A stretch of DNA of 64,000 nucleotides from Prescottella sp. R16 (GCF_030656875.1 NZ_CP130943.1:2728001-2792000); one strand, 5' to 3'; shown: positions 39,060-50,341, numbered from the stretch's first letter. The notes: generated from the letters alone by a model not told the origin. A program made the numbers and translations.

Positions 39060-39119
39060 GCGTGCGTGAGCGATGGCATAATCGGGAGGCTCCACGACAG
39101 AACCGACAGAGGGGACATG

Positions 39120-39806
39120 ATGACGCGCGAGGACGACCCGGCGGATCTGGGTGTGCTGCTGCCTTCCGGCGCGTCCGGCCGATCCGATCAGACGTCGAAG
39201 CAGTACCTGCGGCTGCGCGCCGACATCCTCGACGGCACGTTCCCGCGCGGCGCCGCCCTGCACGAGACCCAGCTCAGCGAGACGTACGGCGCGTCACGCA
39301 CCCCCATCCGGGAAGCCCTCAACTGGCTCGCACACGACGGCCTGCTCGAACGCGCGTCCCGCGGATTCCGGGTGCGGTCCGGCACCCCCGAGGACGTCAT
39401 CGAGATCTACGCGGCCCGCGTCGCCCTCGAGGCGGAGGCCGCCGGATCCGCGGCGCTCCGGCACACCGAACTCGACATGGCCCGGCTAGAGCGGCTCCAC
39501 GCCTCGTGCTGTCACACCGACGACGAGAGCACCGCCCAGGTCGACAACTTCCGTTTCCACGAGGCGCTGTGGCAGGCCGCCCACAACACCACCATCCTCA
39601 CGCTGCTGGTGCGCCTGACCACCCAGCTGCGCATCTACGACAGCGGCCCGCCGTCCAACTACGGGGAACCGGAACTCCTCAACGCCGAGCACGAGCAGAT
39701 CCTCGCCGCGCTGCGGGCCCGCGACGAGAAAGCGGCCCGCGAACACATGCGCAGTCACCTCGAGCGCAGCCGCGAACAGCGGATCCGCCTGTTCGCGGGC
39801 GGCTGA
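39120..39806 (+). CDS. GntR-family regulator, FadR/FCD subfamily
   Basis: A 228-aa transcriptional regulator. The winged helix-turn-helix (about residues 22-85) reads LRADILDGTFPRGAALHETQLSETYGASRTPIREALNWLAHDGLLERASRGFRV. The all-helical FCD ligand domain follows, with the metal-site pattern DNFRFHEALWQAAHNTTI and a late EHEQILAALRARDEKAAREHMRSHL. Such proteins usually bind small organic acids. Two adjacent ATG codons exist (39117 and 39120); the second has better spacing to GAGGGG. It is divergent from the secreted EEP gene, its likely target. Its stop is 4 nt from the glnE stop. Confidence 0.9.
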   Translation: MTREDDPADLGVLLPSGASGRSDQTSKQYLRLRADILDGTFPRGAALHETQLSETYGASRTPIREALNWLAHDGLLERASRGFRVRSGTPEDVIEIYAARVALEAEAAGSAALRHTELDMARLERLHASCCHTDDESTAQVDNFRFHEALWQAAHNTTILTLLVRLTTQLRIYDSGPPSNYGEPELLNAEHEQILAALRARDEKAAREHMRSHLERSREQRIRLFAGG

Positions 39807-39809
39807 GCG

Positions 39810-42800
39810 TCACTCGCCGCCGAACACCCGCTGCACGACAGCCTTCGCCCGCCGGGTGACGCGCAGATAGTTGTCGAGGAACTCGTTCGCGTCACCGCCG
39901 GGCCAGCCGGCGACCTGGGCGACCGCGCCGAGTACCTTGCCCGGCCCGGGCAGCTGGTCGCTGGGCTTGCCGCGCACCAGGACCAGGGCGTTGCGGGCCT
40001 GGGTGGCGGTCAGCCAGGCGTCGCGCAGCAGTTCGACGTCGGTTTCGCTGAGCAGTTCGGCCGCGCCGATCGCGTCGAGCGTCTCGAGTGTCGACGTGTT
40101 GTGCAGCGACGGGACGTCGTGGGCGTGCCGCAACTGGATCAGCTGCACGGTCCATTCGATGTCCGCGAGCCCGCCCCGTCCGAGTTTGGTGTGGGTGGAC
40201 GGGTCGGCGCCGCGCGGCAGCCGCTCCGAGTCGACGCGGGCCTTGATCCGCCGGATCTCGAGAACCGCCTGCTCCGACACGCCACCGGCCGGATAGCGGG
40301 TCTTGTCGATCATGTGCAGGAATCGCAGGCCCAGGTCGGCGTCACCGGCGACGGCGTGCGCCCGCAGCAGTGCCTGCACTTCCCATGCCTGCGCCCACTG
40401 CGCGTAGTACGCCTCGTACGACGCCAGGGTCCGCACGAGCGGGCCGCTGCGGCCCTCGGGCCGCAGCCCGATGTCGACCTCGAGCGGCGGGTCGGTGCTC
40501 GGCGCCCCGAGCAGGGACCGCACCCGGTCGCCGATCGTGTTGGCCCACTTGACGGCCCGCGTCTCGTCGGCACCCTCGCGCGGTTCGCACACGAACAGGA
40601 CGTCGGCGTCGGAGCCGTACCCGAGTTCGCCACCGCCGAGGCGGCCCATGCCGATCACCGCGAACGTCGCGGGCGCCGGCTCCGCGGATTCGACCTCGCT
40701 CGCCCGGATCACCGCCGCCAGTGCGGCATTGAGGACGGCCGACCACACCGACGACAGCGCCCGGCACACCTGGGGGACGTCGAGCATGCCGAGGACGTCG
40801 GCGCTCGCGACGCGCGCCAGTTCGTAGCGGCGCAACGAGCGGGCGGCGGCGACGGCACGCACCGGGTCGACGTGGCGGGCCGACGACGACAGGATGCCGC
40901 GGGCGACGTCCGTCGGCTGCGGTTCGAGGAGCCGGGGGCCGGACGGGCCGTCGGCGAACAGCCGGATGACGTCGGGCGCCTTGATCAGCAGGTCCGGCAG
41001 GTAGGCCGACGAGCCGAGAACCGTCATGAGTCGCTGCGCCACCGACGCCTCGTCCCGCAGCAGCCGCAGGAACCAGGTGGCGTCGACGAGGGCGTCGGAC
41101 AGCCGCCGGTAGGCGAGCAGGCCGGCGTCGGGATCCGGTGTGTCCCCGAGCCATTCGAGCAACGTGGGTAGCAGGAGCGCCTGGATGCGGCCCTTGCGGG
41201 ACGCACCGGCGGTCAGTGCGGTGAGATGCCCGAGTGCGTTCTCCGGCGCCGAGTAGCCGAGTGCCGCGAGCTGCCGGACGGCGGCGTCCGGGCTGAGCCG
41301 CAACGCGTCCTTGTCGAGCCGGGCGACCGACTCGAGCAGGGGCCGGTAGAACAGTTTGGCGTGCAGGCGGCGGACCCGGTGGGCGTTGCGTTTGATCTCG
41401 GCGCGTAGCACTCCGAGGGCGTCGTTGCGGCCGTCGGGACGCATGTGGGCGGCGCGCGCGAGCCAGCGCAACGATTCCTCGTCGTCGGCGGGCGGCAGCG
41501 TGTGGGTGCGCCGGAGTTTCTGCAACTGCAGCCGATGTTCGAGCAGCCGCAGGAACTCGTACGACGCCGTCAGGTTCGCGGCGTCGTCACGGCCGATGTA
41601 GCCGCCGGCGGTGAGCGCGGTCAGCGCGTCGATCGTGCTCGCGACCCGCAGCGATGTGTCGACCCTTCCGTGCACCAATTGCAGGAGCTGGACGGCGAAT
41701 TCGACGTCGCGCAGGCCGCCGCGGCCGAGTTTGAGTTCCCGTTCCCGCAGTTCCGGCGGCACCGAGTCCTCGACCCGGCGGCGCATGGCCTGCACCTCGG
41801 GGACGAAGTCGTCACGTTCGGACGCCACCCACACCATCGGTGCGACGGCCTCGGTGTACTGCCGGCCGAGGTCGAGGTCGCCGGTCATCGGCCGGGCCTT
41901 GAGCAGGGCCTGGAATTCCCACGTCTTGGCCCACCGCTGGTAGTACGCGATGTGCGAGTCGAGGGTGCGGACCAGTTCTCCGCGCTTGCCTTCGGGCCGC
42001 AGGGCGGCGTCGACGTCGAAGAACGCCGACGAACCGATCCGCATCATCTCCCCGGCGATCCGGCTCGAGATCGCGTCGGCCGGTTCGGCGACGAACACGA
42101 CGTCGACGTCGCTGACGTAGTTCAGTTCCCGCGCACCGCATTTGCCCATCGCGATGACGGCGATCCGGGCGGGGCACGGCCTGTCGGGGCACACCGTCGC
42201 GACCGCCACCGCGAGAGCGGCGGTGAGGGCGGCGTCGGCCATGTCGGAGAGGTGCCGCCCGACCGTCACGTAGGGCACGACGGGTTCGTTCTCGACGGTG
42301 GCGGCCAGGTCGGCCGCGGCCAGGATCATCATCTGGTCGCGGTAGCAGGTACGCAGCGCCGCAACGGCGTCCGGACCGGTGACCGCAGCCCGGTGGAGCA
42401 GTTCCGACGCGTGCGGCCCGGTCTCGGGGGCGGCGTCGACGCACGCGAGCAGGGTCCGCGTCATCTCCGCCTTGGTGGGCAGCCGCATGTCGCCGGCGAG
42501 CAGCCGCCACGACTCCGGGACGGCCACCAGGTGGTCACCGAACGCAGTGGACGCACCGATCAGCCCGAACAGCCTGCCCCGCAAACCCTTGTCGACGCGC
42601 AGCGCGGCATCGAGCTCGTCCCACGACTCCCCCATCGCCTCCTGCAGACGCGCCAGGGTGCGCAGCGCGAGATCGGCGTTGGCGGCCCGCGACAGCGCCC
42701 ACAACAGTTCGACACCCTCGAGGTTCGACCAGCCGAGCGCGGCGAGCTCGGCCGGGGCCGTGGGTTCGATCAGACCGAGCCGTCCCGCACCGGGAACGGC

Positions 42801-42824
42801 CGAACGTGCGTGCGGTGGCCTCAC
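39810..42824 (-). CDS. glnE: Glutamine synthetase adenylyltransferase/adenylyl-removing enzyme
   Basis: Bifunctional regulator of GlnA: adds AMP to Tyr406 when nitrogen is plentiful and removes it when scarce. The 1004-aa length matches actinobacterial GlnE. Two nucleotidyltransferase domains are visible. The N-terminal deadenylylase domain contains [17 protein letters not shown] and [34 protein letters not shown]. The C-terminal adenylylating domain contains [23 protein letters not shown] and [35 protein letters not shown] 42824 overlaps the glnA2 stop (GTGA), so the true start is here even though the frame runs on upstream. In the same gene order as M. tuberculosis Rv2221c-Rv2222c. Confidence 0.96.
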   Translation of the reverse strand: MRPPHARSAVPGAGRLGLIEPTAPAELAALGWSNLEGVELLWALSRAANADLALRTLARLQEAMGESWDELDAALRVDKGLRGRLFGLIGASTAFGDHLVAVPESWRLLAGDMRLPTKAEMTRTLLACVDAAPETGPHASELLHRAAVTGPDAVAALRTCYRDQMMILAAADLAATVENEPVVPYVTVGRHLSDMADAALTAALAVAVATVCPDRPCPARIAVIAMGKCGARELNYVSDVDVVFVAEPADAISSRIAGEMMRIGSSAFFDVDAALRPEGKRGELVRTLDSHIAYYQRWAKTWEFQALLKARPMTGDLDLGRQYTEAVAPMVWVASERDDFVPEVQAMRRRVEDSVPPELRERELKLGRGGLRDVEFAVQLLQLVHGRVDTSLRVASTIDALTALTAGGYIGRDDAANLTASYEFLRLLEHRLQLQKLRRTHTLPPADDEESLRWLARAAHMRPDGRNDALGVLRAEIKRNAHRVRRLHAKLFYRPLLESVARLDKDALRLSPDAAVRQLAALGYSAPENALGHLTALTAGASRKGRIQALLLPTLLEWLGDTPDPDAGLLAYRRLSDALVDATWFLRLLRDEASVAQRLMTVLGSSAYLPDLLIKAPDVIRLFADGPSGPRLLEPQPTDVARGILSSSARHVDPVRAVAAARSLRRYELARVASADVLGMLDVPQVCRALSSVWSAVLNAALAAVIRASEVESAEPAPATFAVIGMGRLGGGELGYGSDADVLFVCEPREGADETRAVKWANTIGDRVRSLLGAPSTDPPLEVDIGLRPEGRSGPLVRTLASYEAYYAQWAQAWEVQALLRAHAVAGDADLGLRFLHMIDKTRYPAGGVSEQAVLEIRRIKARVDSERLPRGADPSTHTKLGRGGLADIEWTVQLIQLRHAHDVPSLHNTSTLETLDAIGAAELLSETDVELLRDAWLTATQARNALVLVRGKPSDQLPGPGKVLGAVAQVAGWPGGDANEFLDNYLRVTRRAKAVVQRVFGGE

Positions 42825-44161
42825 AGTCCGAGGTAGGCCTTCAACTCGAACGGCGTCACCTGATTGCGGTAGTCCTCCCATTCGCGCCGCTTGTTGCGGA
42901 GGAAGAAGTCGAAGACATGCTCGCCGAGCGCCTCCGCGACCAGCTCCGAGCGCTCCATCTCCCGCAGCGCCTCGGCCAGGCTGCCCGGCAGTGGCCGGTA
43001 GCCCATCGTGCGCCGCTCGGCGTCGGTGAGCGACCACACGTCGTCCTCCGCCTCCGGCGGCAGCTCGTACCCCTTCTCGATGCCGCGCAGGCCGGCCGCG
43101 AGCAGCACCGCGAACGTCAGGTACGGGTTGCACGCCGAATCGGGGCTGCGGATCTCGACGCGACGCGACGACGCCTTGTTCGGCGTGTACATCGGAAGCC
43201 GGATCAGCGCGGACCGGTTGGCGGCACCCCACGTCGCCGCGGTCGGTGCCTCACCGCCGTGGATGAGCCGCTTGTACGAGTTCACCCACTGGTTGGTGAC
43301 GGCACTGATCTCGTTGGCGTGCTCGAGGATGCCGGCGATGAACGCCTTCCCGGTCGCCGACAGCTGCATCGGGTCGTCCGGGTTGTGGAACGCGTTGGTG
43401 TCGCCCTCGAACAGGCTCATGTGGGTGTGCATCGCCGAACCGGCATGCTCGCTGAACGGTTTCGGCATGAACGACGCGCGCACCCCCTCCCGCAACGCCA
43501 CCTCCTTGACGAGGTACCGGAACGTCATCACGTTGTCGGCCATCGACAGGGCGTCCGCGTACCGCAGATCGATCTCCTGCTGGCCGGGCGCGGTCTCGTG
43601 GTGGGAGAACTCCACCGAGATCCCCATCGACTCGAGGGCGTCGATCGCGTGCCGCCGGAAGTTCGGGGCACTGTCGTGCACGGCCTGATCGAAGTAGCCG
43701 CCGTTGTCCGCGGGAATCGGCGGGGTGCCGTCCATGGGCCCGTTCTCGAGCAGGAAGAACTCGATCTCCGGATGCACGTAGCACGAGAACCCGAGATCAC
43801 CGGCCTTGCCGAGCTGACGTCGCAGCACGTGCCGCGGATCCGCCCACGACGGCGTGCCGTCGGGCATCGCGATGTCGCAGAACATGCGGGCCGAATGCTG
43901 GGCACCGTCGTTGTGCGCCCACGGCAGGATCTGGAACGTCGATGCGTCCGGCTTGGCCACCGTGTCGGCCTCCGACACCCGGGAGAATCCCTCGATCGCC
44001 GAACCGTCGAATCCGATGCCCTCCTCGAACGCGCCCTCGAGTTCCGCGGGCGCGATCGCCACCGATTTGAGGTAGCCGAGCACATCGGTGAACCACAACC
44101 GGACGAACCGAATATCGCGCTCTTCGAGGGTGCGGAGCACGAATTCCTTTTGGCGATCCAT
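42821..44161 (-). CDS. glnA2: Glutamine synthetase, GlnA2 type
   Basis: A second GS-I-like protein, 446 aa, the same length as M. tuberculosis GlnA2. GS motifs are present: [69 protein letters not shown] and [11 protein letters not shown]. The C-terminus ends [18 protein letters not shown] without the LYELPPEE adenylylation tyrosine, so it escapes GlnE control. Homologues in Streptomyces act on polyamines or have weak GS activity, so glutamine synthesis is not certain. ATG 44161 is 7 nt after a TACGCT box. Operon with glnE by a 4-nt overlap. Confidence 0.92.
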   Translation of the reverse strand: MDRQKEFVLRTLEERDIRFVRLWFTDVLGYLKSVAIAPAELEGAFEEGIGFDGSAIEGFSRVSEADTVAKPDASTFQILPWAHNDGAQHSARMFCDIAMPDGTPSWADPRHVLRRQLGKAGDLGFSCYVHPEIEFFLLENGPMDGTPPIPADNGGYFDQAVHDSAPNFRRHAIDALESMGISVEFSHHETAPGQQEIDLRYADALSMADNVMTFRYLVKEVALREGVRASFMPKPFSEHAGSAMHTHMSLFEGDTNAFHNPDDPMQLSATGKAFIAGILEHANEISAVTNQWVNSYKRLIHGGEAPTAATWGAANRSALIRLPMYTPNKASSRRVEIRSPDSACNPYLTFAVLLAAGLRGIEKGYELPPEAEDDVWSLTDAERRTMGYRPLPGSLAEALREMERSELVAEALGEHVFDFFLRNKRREWEDYRNQVTPFELKAYLGL

Positions 44162-44168
44162 ACGCGCG

Positions 44169-44174
44169 AGCGTA
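44169..44174 (-). promoter_or_regulatory. -10 box TACGCT, leaderless start of glnA2-glnE
   Basis: On the minus strand TACGCT, 7 nt, then ATG 44161. Confidence 0.42.
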
Positions 44175-44229
44175 GGCACACCGCGTTAAATCTGTGTTAC
44201 TTCGTGAAATTCGTCTCGGGTCGATCCGC

Positions 44230-45807
44230 TCAACAGGTGAGATCCGGCGCCGGCGGTGTCAGGTCGACGAGATACTCCGTCACCGCCTCGTCGACGCAGT
44301 CGTGGCCGTCGAACGTCGCGGTGTGCTGCGCCCCCCGGAACGTGACGAGCGCGCCCCCGAGCTGCTTCGCCAGATCGACCCCGGCCTGGTACGGCGTCGC
44401 CGGATCCTGCGTCGTCGACACCACCACGACCGGCGGCAGCCCGTCGGCCGAGACCGTGTGCGGCGCACCGGTGTTCGGGACCGGCCAGAACGCGCACACG
44501 TCGAGCGGGGCGTTGCCCGTGCCGCGTCCGTCGTCGAGGAACGGTGCCGCCTGCCGGTAGCGCATGTCGGCCTCCCCCACGACGACCCGGTCGGTCACCG
44601 GCGGATCGTCCACACACCGGATCGCGTTGAACGCGTCGTCGAGGTTCGAGTAGCTGCCGTCGTCGAGGCGTCCCGCATACAGGTCGGCGAGCAGCAGCAG
44701 CGTGTCGCCGCGGCCGGACGCCAACTGGTTCAGCCCGCCGCGCAGCGAACTCCACAGGTTCGGCGAGTACAGCGCCTGCTGCACCCCGGTGATCGCGTCG
44801 CCGTAGCTCAGGCCCCGAGGATCCGTCGTCGCGGCCGGACGGTCGACGAGCGGGTCGACGAGCGCCCGGAACCGTGCGTTCGCGGCCGCCGGATCCGTCC
44901 CCACCGGACAGTCCGTGCTGCGCGCGCACTCGGCGGCGAACGCGTCGAACGCGGCCTGGAAACCGCCGCCCTGCAGCACCACCTCCTCGACCGGGTCCTG
45001 CTCCGGATCGAGGGCGCCGTCGAGGACCATCGCCCGCACGTTCCCCGGGAACGTCTCCGCGTACTCGGTGCCGATCCGGGTGCCGTACGACATACCCAGG
45101 TAGCTGAGCTTCGGGTCGCCGAGCACCGACCGGATCACGTCCAGGTCCCGCACCACCTCACGCGTTCCGACGTGCGCGAGCAGCGGCAGCCCCGACCGTT
45201 CGGCGCACAGCGCCGCATACGCACGGTTGCGGTCCTCGCTGTGTGCGATCCCCGCCGGGCTCATGTCGACCTCGGGGTCGGCGCGACGGTCGTCGGCCTC
45301 CTGCGGGGTCAGACACCGCACCTGCGGCGTCGACGCCCCCACCCCGCGCGGATCGAACCCGATCACGTCGAACCGGTCCGCGATGTCGGTGCCGTCCGCG
45401 ATCGACGCGAGCGCCAGCCCCGACGCCCCCGGCCCGCCCGGATTGACCAGCAGCGACCCGATCCGTGCGCCCCGCGCCCTCGACCGTGAGATCGCCAGTT
45501 CGACGGTGTCGCCTCCGGGGTTCGCGTAGTCGAGGGGAACGGTCACCCGCGCGCAGTCGAGGTCGGGGCCCAGATCCTCGCCGTCGGTCGCGAAGTCGTC
45601 GCACGATCCCCAGTCGATCTGCTGCGTGTAGAACGCGTCCAGGCCCGCCGGGATCTCCCCCGCACCCGCGGCCGGCGGCTCTCCCACCGGCGTGCCGGCC
45701 ACGTTCTGCGACGTGTCGGTCCCGCACCCGGCCACCAGCACGGTCACCGCCGCGATCGCCGTGACCAGGACGGTGCGCGGGCGCAGCGGGCGCAGTCGAA
45801 GAGCCAT
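44230..45807 (-). CDS. CaeA/Hip1-like lipoprotein serine hydrolase (alpha/beta hydrolase with TAP-like C-terminus)
   Basis: Cell-envelope serine hydrolase of 525 aa, similar in length to M. tuberculosis CaeA/Hip1 (Rv2224c, 520 aa). The lipobox VLVAGC puts the lipidated Cys at residue 28. The alpha/beta-hydrolase core has the oxyanion segment [12 protein letters not shown], the nucleophile Ser in [14 protein letters not shown], Asp in TTQDPATPY and His in GAQHTATF, within a TAP-like C-terminal domain. Hip1 cleaves the GroEL2 chaperonin and affects envelope integrity; transfer of that role here is inference. M. tuberculosis has two such genes in tandem (Rv2223c and Rv2224c) and this window has one. 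Confidence 0.92.
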   Translation of the reverse strand: MALRLRPLRPRTVLVTAIAAVTVLVAGCGTDTSQNVAGTPVGEPPAAGAGEIPAGLDAFYTQQIDWGSCDDFATDGEDLGPDLDCARVTVPLDYANPGGDTVELAISRSRARGARIGSLLVNPGGPGASGLALASIADGTDIADRFDVIGFDPRGVGASTPQVRCLTPQEADDRRADPEVDMSPAGIAHSEDRNRAYAALCAERSGLPLLAHVGTREVVRDLDVIRSVLGDPKLSYLGMSYGTRIGTEYAETFPGNVRAMVLDGALDPEQDPVEEVVLQGGGFQAAFDAFAAECARSTDCPVGTDPAAANARFRALVDPLVDRPAATTDPRGLSYGDAITGVQQALYSPNLWSSLRGGLNQLASGRGDTLLLLADLYAGRLDDGSYSNLDDAFNAIRCVDDPPVTDRVVVGEADMRYRQAAPFLDDGRGTGNAPLDVCAFWPVPNTGAPHTVSADGLPPVVVVSTTQDPATPYQAGVDLAKQLGGALVTFRGAQHTATFDGHDCVDEAVTEYLVDLTPPAPDLTC

Positions 45808-45954
45808 GCCGACGATCGTGCCACGGGCACACGGTGTGACGAACCGCACCGACAGCGCCCTTCGCGGCACCCGGGTCCGGTGGCAGACTGTGGGCGTCAG
45901 CACCCCCAACCCGGGGACCCGCAGCGCGGGCCTCGAGGCCAGAAAGGGACAACG
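45808..45954. promoter_or_regulatory. Divergent promoter region of the CaeA-like gene and panB
   Basis: About 150 bp. A CAGACT sequence near 45885-45890 is a possible panB -10 box. AGAAAGGGA near 45941-45949 is the panB ribosome-binding site. Confidence 0.35.
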
Positions 45955-46800
45955 ATGTCCGACAACGCTGTCTACGGCGGTTCCGCCCCCACTTCCGACG
46001 CCCCCAAGCGCAAGACCCGGATCCATCACCTGCAGGCGATGAAGACCGAGGGCGTCCGATGGGCGGAACTGACCGCATACGACTACTCCAGCGCCCGCCT
46101 CTTCGAGGAGGCCGGCATTCCTGTGCTGCTCGTCGGCGATTCCGCCGCGAACGTGGTGTACGGCTACGACACCACCGTTCCGGTCACGATCGACGAGATG
46201 CTGCCGCTGGTCCGTGGCGTGGTCCGCGGCGCCCCGAACGCCCTGGTGATCGCCGATCTGCCGTTCGGCAGCTACGAGGCGTCGCCGCAGCAGGCACTCG
46301 AGACGGCCTTCCGGTTCATGAAGGAAGGCCAGGCGCACGCCGTGAAGCTCGAGGGCGGTGAGCGGGTGGCCCCGCAGATCGCAGCCCTGACCGCCGCCGG
46401 CATCCCGGTGCAGGCGCACATCGGTTTCACCCCGCAGTCCGTCAACGGCCTGGGCGGCTTCCGGGTCCAGGGCCGCGGTGACGGTGCCGAGCAGCTCGTC
46501 GCCGACGCCATCGCCGTGCAGGAGGCCGGCGCCTTCTCCGTCGTCATGGAGATGGTGCCCGCAGACATCGCCGGCCAGGTGACCCGCAAGCTCACCATCC
46601 CCACCGTCGGCATCGGCGCCGGCAACGAATGCGACGCCCAGGTACTGGTGTGGCAGGACATGGCCGGCTACACCAGCGGCAAGACCGCCAAGTTCGTCAA
46701 ACGGTTCGGAGAGGTGGGTGCATCGCTGCGCGACGCCGCCGCCGCGTACGCCGCCGAGGTCCGCTCCGGCGCCTTCCCCGGCCCCGAACACAGTTTCTAG
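45955..46800 (+). CDS. panB: 3-methyl-2-oxobutanoate hydroxymethyltransferase
   Basis: First committed step of pantothenate and coenzyme A synthesis: makes ketopantoate with methylene-THF. The 281-aa length equals mycobacterial PanB (Rv2225). Motifs include [45 protein letters not shown] (metal-binding Asp residues), [18 protein letters not shown] (substrate Lys) and [15 protein letters not shown] (catalytic Glu). ATG 45955 has an AAAGGGA ribosome-binding site. A strong hairpin follows. Substrate 2-oxoisovalerate is shared with IlvE encoded at 23993-25096. Confidence 0.97.
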   Translation: MSDNAVYGGSAPTSDAPKRKTRIHHLQAMKTEGVRWAELTAYDYSSARLFEEAGIPVLLVGDSAANVVYGYDTTVPVTIDEMLPLVRGVVRGAPNALVIADLPFGSYEASPQQALETAFRFMKEGQAHAVKLEGGERVAPQIAALTAAGIPVQAHIGFTPQSVNGLGGFRVQGRGDGAEQLVADAIAVQEAGAFSVVMEMVPADIAGQVTRKLTIPTVGIGAGNECDAQVLVWQDMAGYTSGKTAKFVKRFGEVGASLRDAAAAYAAEVRSGAFPGPEHSF

Positions 46801-46813
46801 GCAGCGGAGCCTA

Positions 46814-46857
46814 CTGTGCGCCTTTCCGGTGGTACCCACCACCGGAAAGGCGCACAG
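46814..46857 (+). terminator. Hairpin terminator of panB (TGTGCGCCTTT-type)
   Basis: A perfect 20-bp stem (46814-46833 with 46838-46857) and 4-nt loop. The outer part CTGTGCGCCTTT is identical to the pepB terminator at 27868. Confidence 0.8.
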
Positions 46858-46879
46858 CACCTATTTCGAGGAGCATCAG

Positions 46880-48291
<1,412 letters not shown>

Positions 48292-48332
48292 CGATTCCGG
48301 TCGCGCCGGTCGACGGGGTGACCACGCCGCTG

Positions 48333-48338
48333 GTAGAC
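48333..48338 (+). promoter_or_regulatory. -10 box TAGACC, possible leaderless start of the CHAD gene
   Basis: TAGACC, 8 nt, then GTG 48347. Confidence 0.35.
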
Positions 48339-48346
48339 CTGGAGTC

Positions 48347-49240
48347 GTGGCAGCACGGACGACGGTCGCCGCGGTGCTCGTGCCGGCGACGCGCGGACAC
48401 TACGAGCGGCTGCTGTCGCTCGTGGCCGAGGTGCGGGCCGACGCCCCCGACGCGGTGCATCGTATGCGGGTGGCGACTCGGCGGCTGCGCAGTCTGCTCG
48501 GCACCTTCTCCGACGCTTTCCCGCCGGCCGCAACGGTGACGGTGCGCGCCGAGTTGCGCTGGCTCGGCGGGGTTCTCGGGGCCGCCCGTGACGCGGAGGT
48601 CCTGGCGGAGCGGTTCGGGGATCTGATCGACGCGCAGCCGACGGATCTGCTGCTCGGGTCGGTGCACCAGCGTCTGGTGGGCACGCAGGAGGATCTGTAC
48701 CGGGCGGCGCACGCCCGTGTCGTCGACGTGCTCGACGGGCCCCGGTTCGCGGCGCTGTGCGCGCTGCTCGACGAGGTCACCTCCGGCGGTCACGCCGTTC
48801 CCACCGAGACGACGGTGCGGGGCGGTCTGGACGCGGCCTACCGGAAGCTCGAGAGGGCCCGCCGGACGGCCCGGAAGACGACCCGGCGGACGGCCTCGGA
48901 CTCATCGGGCGCCGATGCGGCGTGGCATCGGGTTCGCAAGCGTGCCAAGAGGTTGCGCTACGCGGCGGAGACGGTGGCTGCGCGGGACGCATCCGCGGCG
49001 GCCCTGGCGGCGGCCGCGGAGTCCGTGCAGACACTGCTCGGGGAACGCCAGGACGGAGTGCTGGCCCGTGCCCGGATCCTCGACGCCGCCCGGCAGGCCC
49101 GGGACGACGACGAGGACACCTTCGCGTACGGCGTCCTGTACGCCGTCGAGCGCGAGCACGCGGACCGAGCCCCGGACGAACTCGCCGACCGGTTGCGGTC
49201 GGTCCGGAAGGCCTACCGGGGTCTCGATTTTCGCGGCTGA
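48347..49240 (+). CDS. CHAD domain protein (no CYTH domain)
   Basis: A 297-aa all-helical CHAD protein. CHAD domains are built from two four-helix repeats with conserved basic residues and bind polyphosphate. Both repeat signatures are visible: DAVHRMRVATRRLRSLL at about residues 35-51 and AAWHRVRKRAKRLRYAAE near residue 190. The linker between the repeats is Arg/Lys-rich. In M. tuberculosis the counterpart at this locus, Rv2226, as I recall, is longer and includes a CYTH (triphosphate tunnel) domain; that domain is missing here. Likely role: polyphosphate granule association or storage control. Confidence 0.88.
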   Translation: MAARTTVAAVLVPATRGHYERLLSLVAEVRADAPDAVHRMRVATRRLRSLLGTFSDAFPPAATVTVRAELRWLGGVLGAARDAEVLAERFGDLIDAQPTDLLLGSVHQRLVGTQEDLYRAAHARVVDVLDGPRFAALCALLDEVTSGGHAVPTETTVRGGLDAAYRKLERARRTARKTTRRTASDSSGADAAWHRVRKRAKRLRYAAETVAARDASAAALAAAAESVQTLLGERQDGVLARARILDAARQARDDDEDTFAYGVLYAVEREHADRAPDELADRLRSVRKAYRGLDFRG

Positions 49241-49256
49241 CACCGTTTCCGATCGG

Positions 49257-49439
49257 TCAGTTGTTCCAGTCCTCGTCGGCGTCGTCGGCCGCTTTGGTGC
49301 GCTCCGCCGCGATCTGCAACGCCCGTTCGGCGCTCGCGCGGTCGGGGTAGGGGCCCATCCGGGTGAACACGTCCGACTTCTTGCCCTGCGACACGGAGCC
49401 GTCGGACAGGTCGAAATACCACTGATCGTCGTCGCTCAT
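49257..49439 (-). CDS. Small SPOR-like conserved protein
   Basis: A 60-aa acidic protein with the conserved actinobacterial pattern WYFDLSDGSVSQGKKSDVFTRMGPYPDRASAERAL. The segment RMGPYPDRASAERALQ resembles a single SPOR beta-alpha repeat (as in proteins that bind denuded glycan strands), but it has no signal peptide and must act in the cytosol unless carried by a partner. ATG 49439. Convergent with the CHAD gene and divergent from the microprotein at 49669. Function unknown. Confidence 0.8.
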   Translation of the reverse strand: MSDDDQWYFDLSDGSVSQGKKSDVFTRMGPYPDRASAERALQIAAERTKAADDADEDWNN

Positions 49440-49535
49440 GCCCCTCAGTGTGCCCCGTGCCGGGTCGCATCGGGGGACATCCGCACCGGCGACACGCCCG
49501 TTTTGCGAATATCGAACGCTACCGGTACGTACATC

Positions 49536-49563
49536 TGTGACAAAGCGCTCGAGACTGCTACTC
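49536..49563 (+). promoter_or_regulatory. Candidate promoter of the microprotein gene
   Basis: GTGACA (49536-49541) and TACTCT (49558-49563) are 16 nt apart. A second pair, TTGCGA (49503-49508) and TACGTA (49526-49531), is 17 nt apart. Either would start an RNA of about 270 nt ending at the hairpin at 49805-49834. Confidence 0.4.
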
Positions 49564-49668
49564 TCTGCGCGTACGGCGCGCTCGCGTCGACGCATTCGCG
49601 TCACCGAAGCAGCGGTGCACCCTGTCAGTCATGTACCGACGCGCCCGCGTCACAGATCGGAGTCTCGC

Positions 49669-49779
49669 ATGTCCTACATCATCTTCGATGCCCTGCTCCC
49701 GCACCTCGGCAAGACCGGAGCCGAGTACTGGGCCAAGCTCCTCATGATCAACCCGATCGGCGGCTTCTTCCCGCAGTAG
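49669..49779 (+). CDS. Candidate 36-residue microprotein
   Basis: A short frame with good independent support: a CGGAG ribosome-binding site 6 nt before ATG 49669, candidate promoters 100 nt upstream, and a strong terminator 25 nt after the stop. The peptide is hydrophobic and amphipathic, with MSYIIFDALLPHLGKTG at the N-terminus and INPIGGFFPQ at the C-terminus. There are no cysteines, and the net charge is close to zero or slightly positive. It is too short for a signal peptide plus mature domain, so it may insert in the membrane or act as a leader or signalling peptide. I do not recognise a family. It faces rnpB tail to tail and shares its terminator. Confidence 0.55.
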   Translation: MSYIIFDALLPHLGKTGAEYWAKLLMINPIGGFFPQ

Positions 49780-49804
49780 GACGCGAACCCTGTAGAGACC
49801 ACGA

Positions 49805-49834
49805 ACGGCCCCCGGAGATTTCTCCGGGGGCCGT
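49805..49834. terminator. Shared hairpin terminator of the microprotein gene (+) and rnpB (-)
   Basis: A perfect 13-bp stem (49805-49817 with 49822-49834), loop ATTT. Read on the minus strand it follows the rnpB 3' end by about 11-14 nt. Confidence 0.8.
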
Positions 49835-49844
49835 CGTCGTGGAC

Positions 49845-50272
49845 GGGGCGGACGAGTCGGCGTGTAAGCCGGATCCTGTCCCCGGCACCGAAGCGCCGGG
49901 TGGCGACCATCCATCTGGGCACACCGTCGCCGGGTACCTCGAGCGGTTCACCCGCAGGCTCGGGCGAGCAGCCCTCGAACACCTGCGCAGCCGCACCGTC
50001 ACCGGTGCGGCCTTCAACCTTGCTCCGGGCGGGGTTTACCGAGCCACCCCAGTCACCTGGGGTGCTGGTGCGCTCTTACCGCACCTTTTCACCCTTACCG
50101 GCGCTTGCACGCCGGCGGTCTGTTCTCTGTGGCACTGTCCCGCGAGTCACCTCGGGTTGCCGTTAGCAACCGCCCTGCTCTGTGGAGTCCGGACTTTCCT
50201 CGGCGTCGGGCCTGGTATCTCGATCGATACCGGTTCCCGCTGCCGCGGCCGCCCGGCCAACTCGTCCGCACC
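49845..50272 (-). ncRNA. rnpB: RNase P RNA (bacterial type A)
   Basis: Catalytic RNA that matures tRNA 5' ends, about 425 nt. The 5' and 3' ends pair to form P1: GCGGACGAGTTGG (50257-50269) with CCGACTCGTCCGC (49848-49860). Conserved blocks are in order on the minus strand: GAGGAAAGTCCGGACTCC near the 5' end (CR I), GACAGTGCCACAGAGAACAGACCG, AAGGGTGAAAAGGTGCGGTAAGAG (CR II/III), GGTAAACCCC, and ACAGGATCCGGCTTACA near the 3' end (CR V). A TATTGT sequence about 6 nt upstream could be its -10 box. Ends are approximate. Confidence 0.95.
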
Positions 50273-50329
50273 GGAAACAATACTGGGTGTGTGCTCCGGT
50301 TCCGAACCCGCGGTGTCGGTACCGGACAC

Positions 50330-50335
50330 TATCGT
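50330..50335 (+). promoter_or_regulatory. -10 box TATCGT, leaderless start of the DUF1697 gene
   Basis: TATCGT, 6 nt, then ATG 50342. It is back to back with the rnpB promoter in a gap of about 70 bp. Confidence 0.42.
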
Positions 50336-50341
50336 CGGCGC

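Noticed and set aside
42825..43232. N-terminal extension of glnE into glnA2
   Set aside because: It is antiparallel-frame shadow of glnA2; GTG 42824 overlapping the glnA2 stop gives a normal GlnE length.
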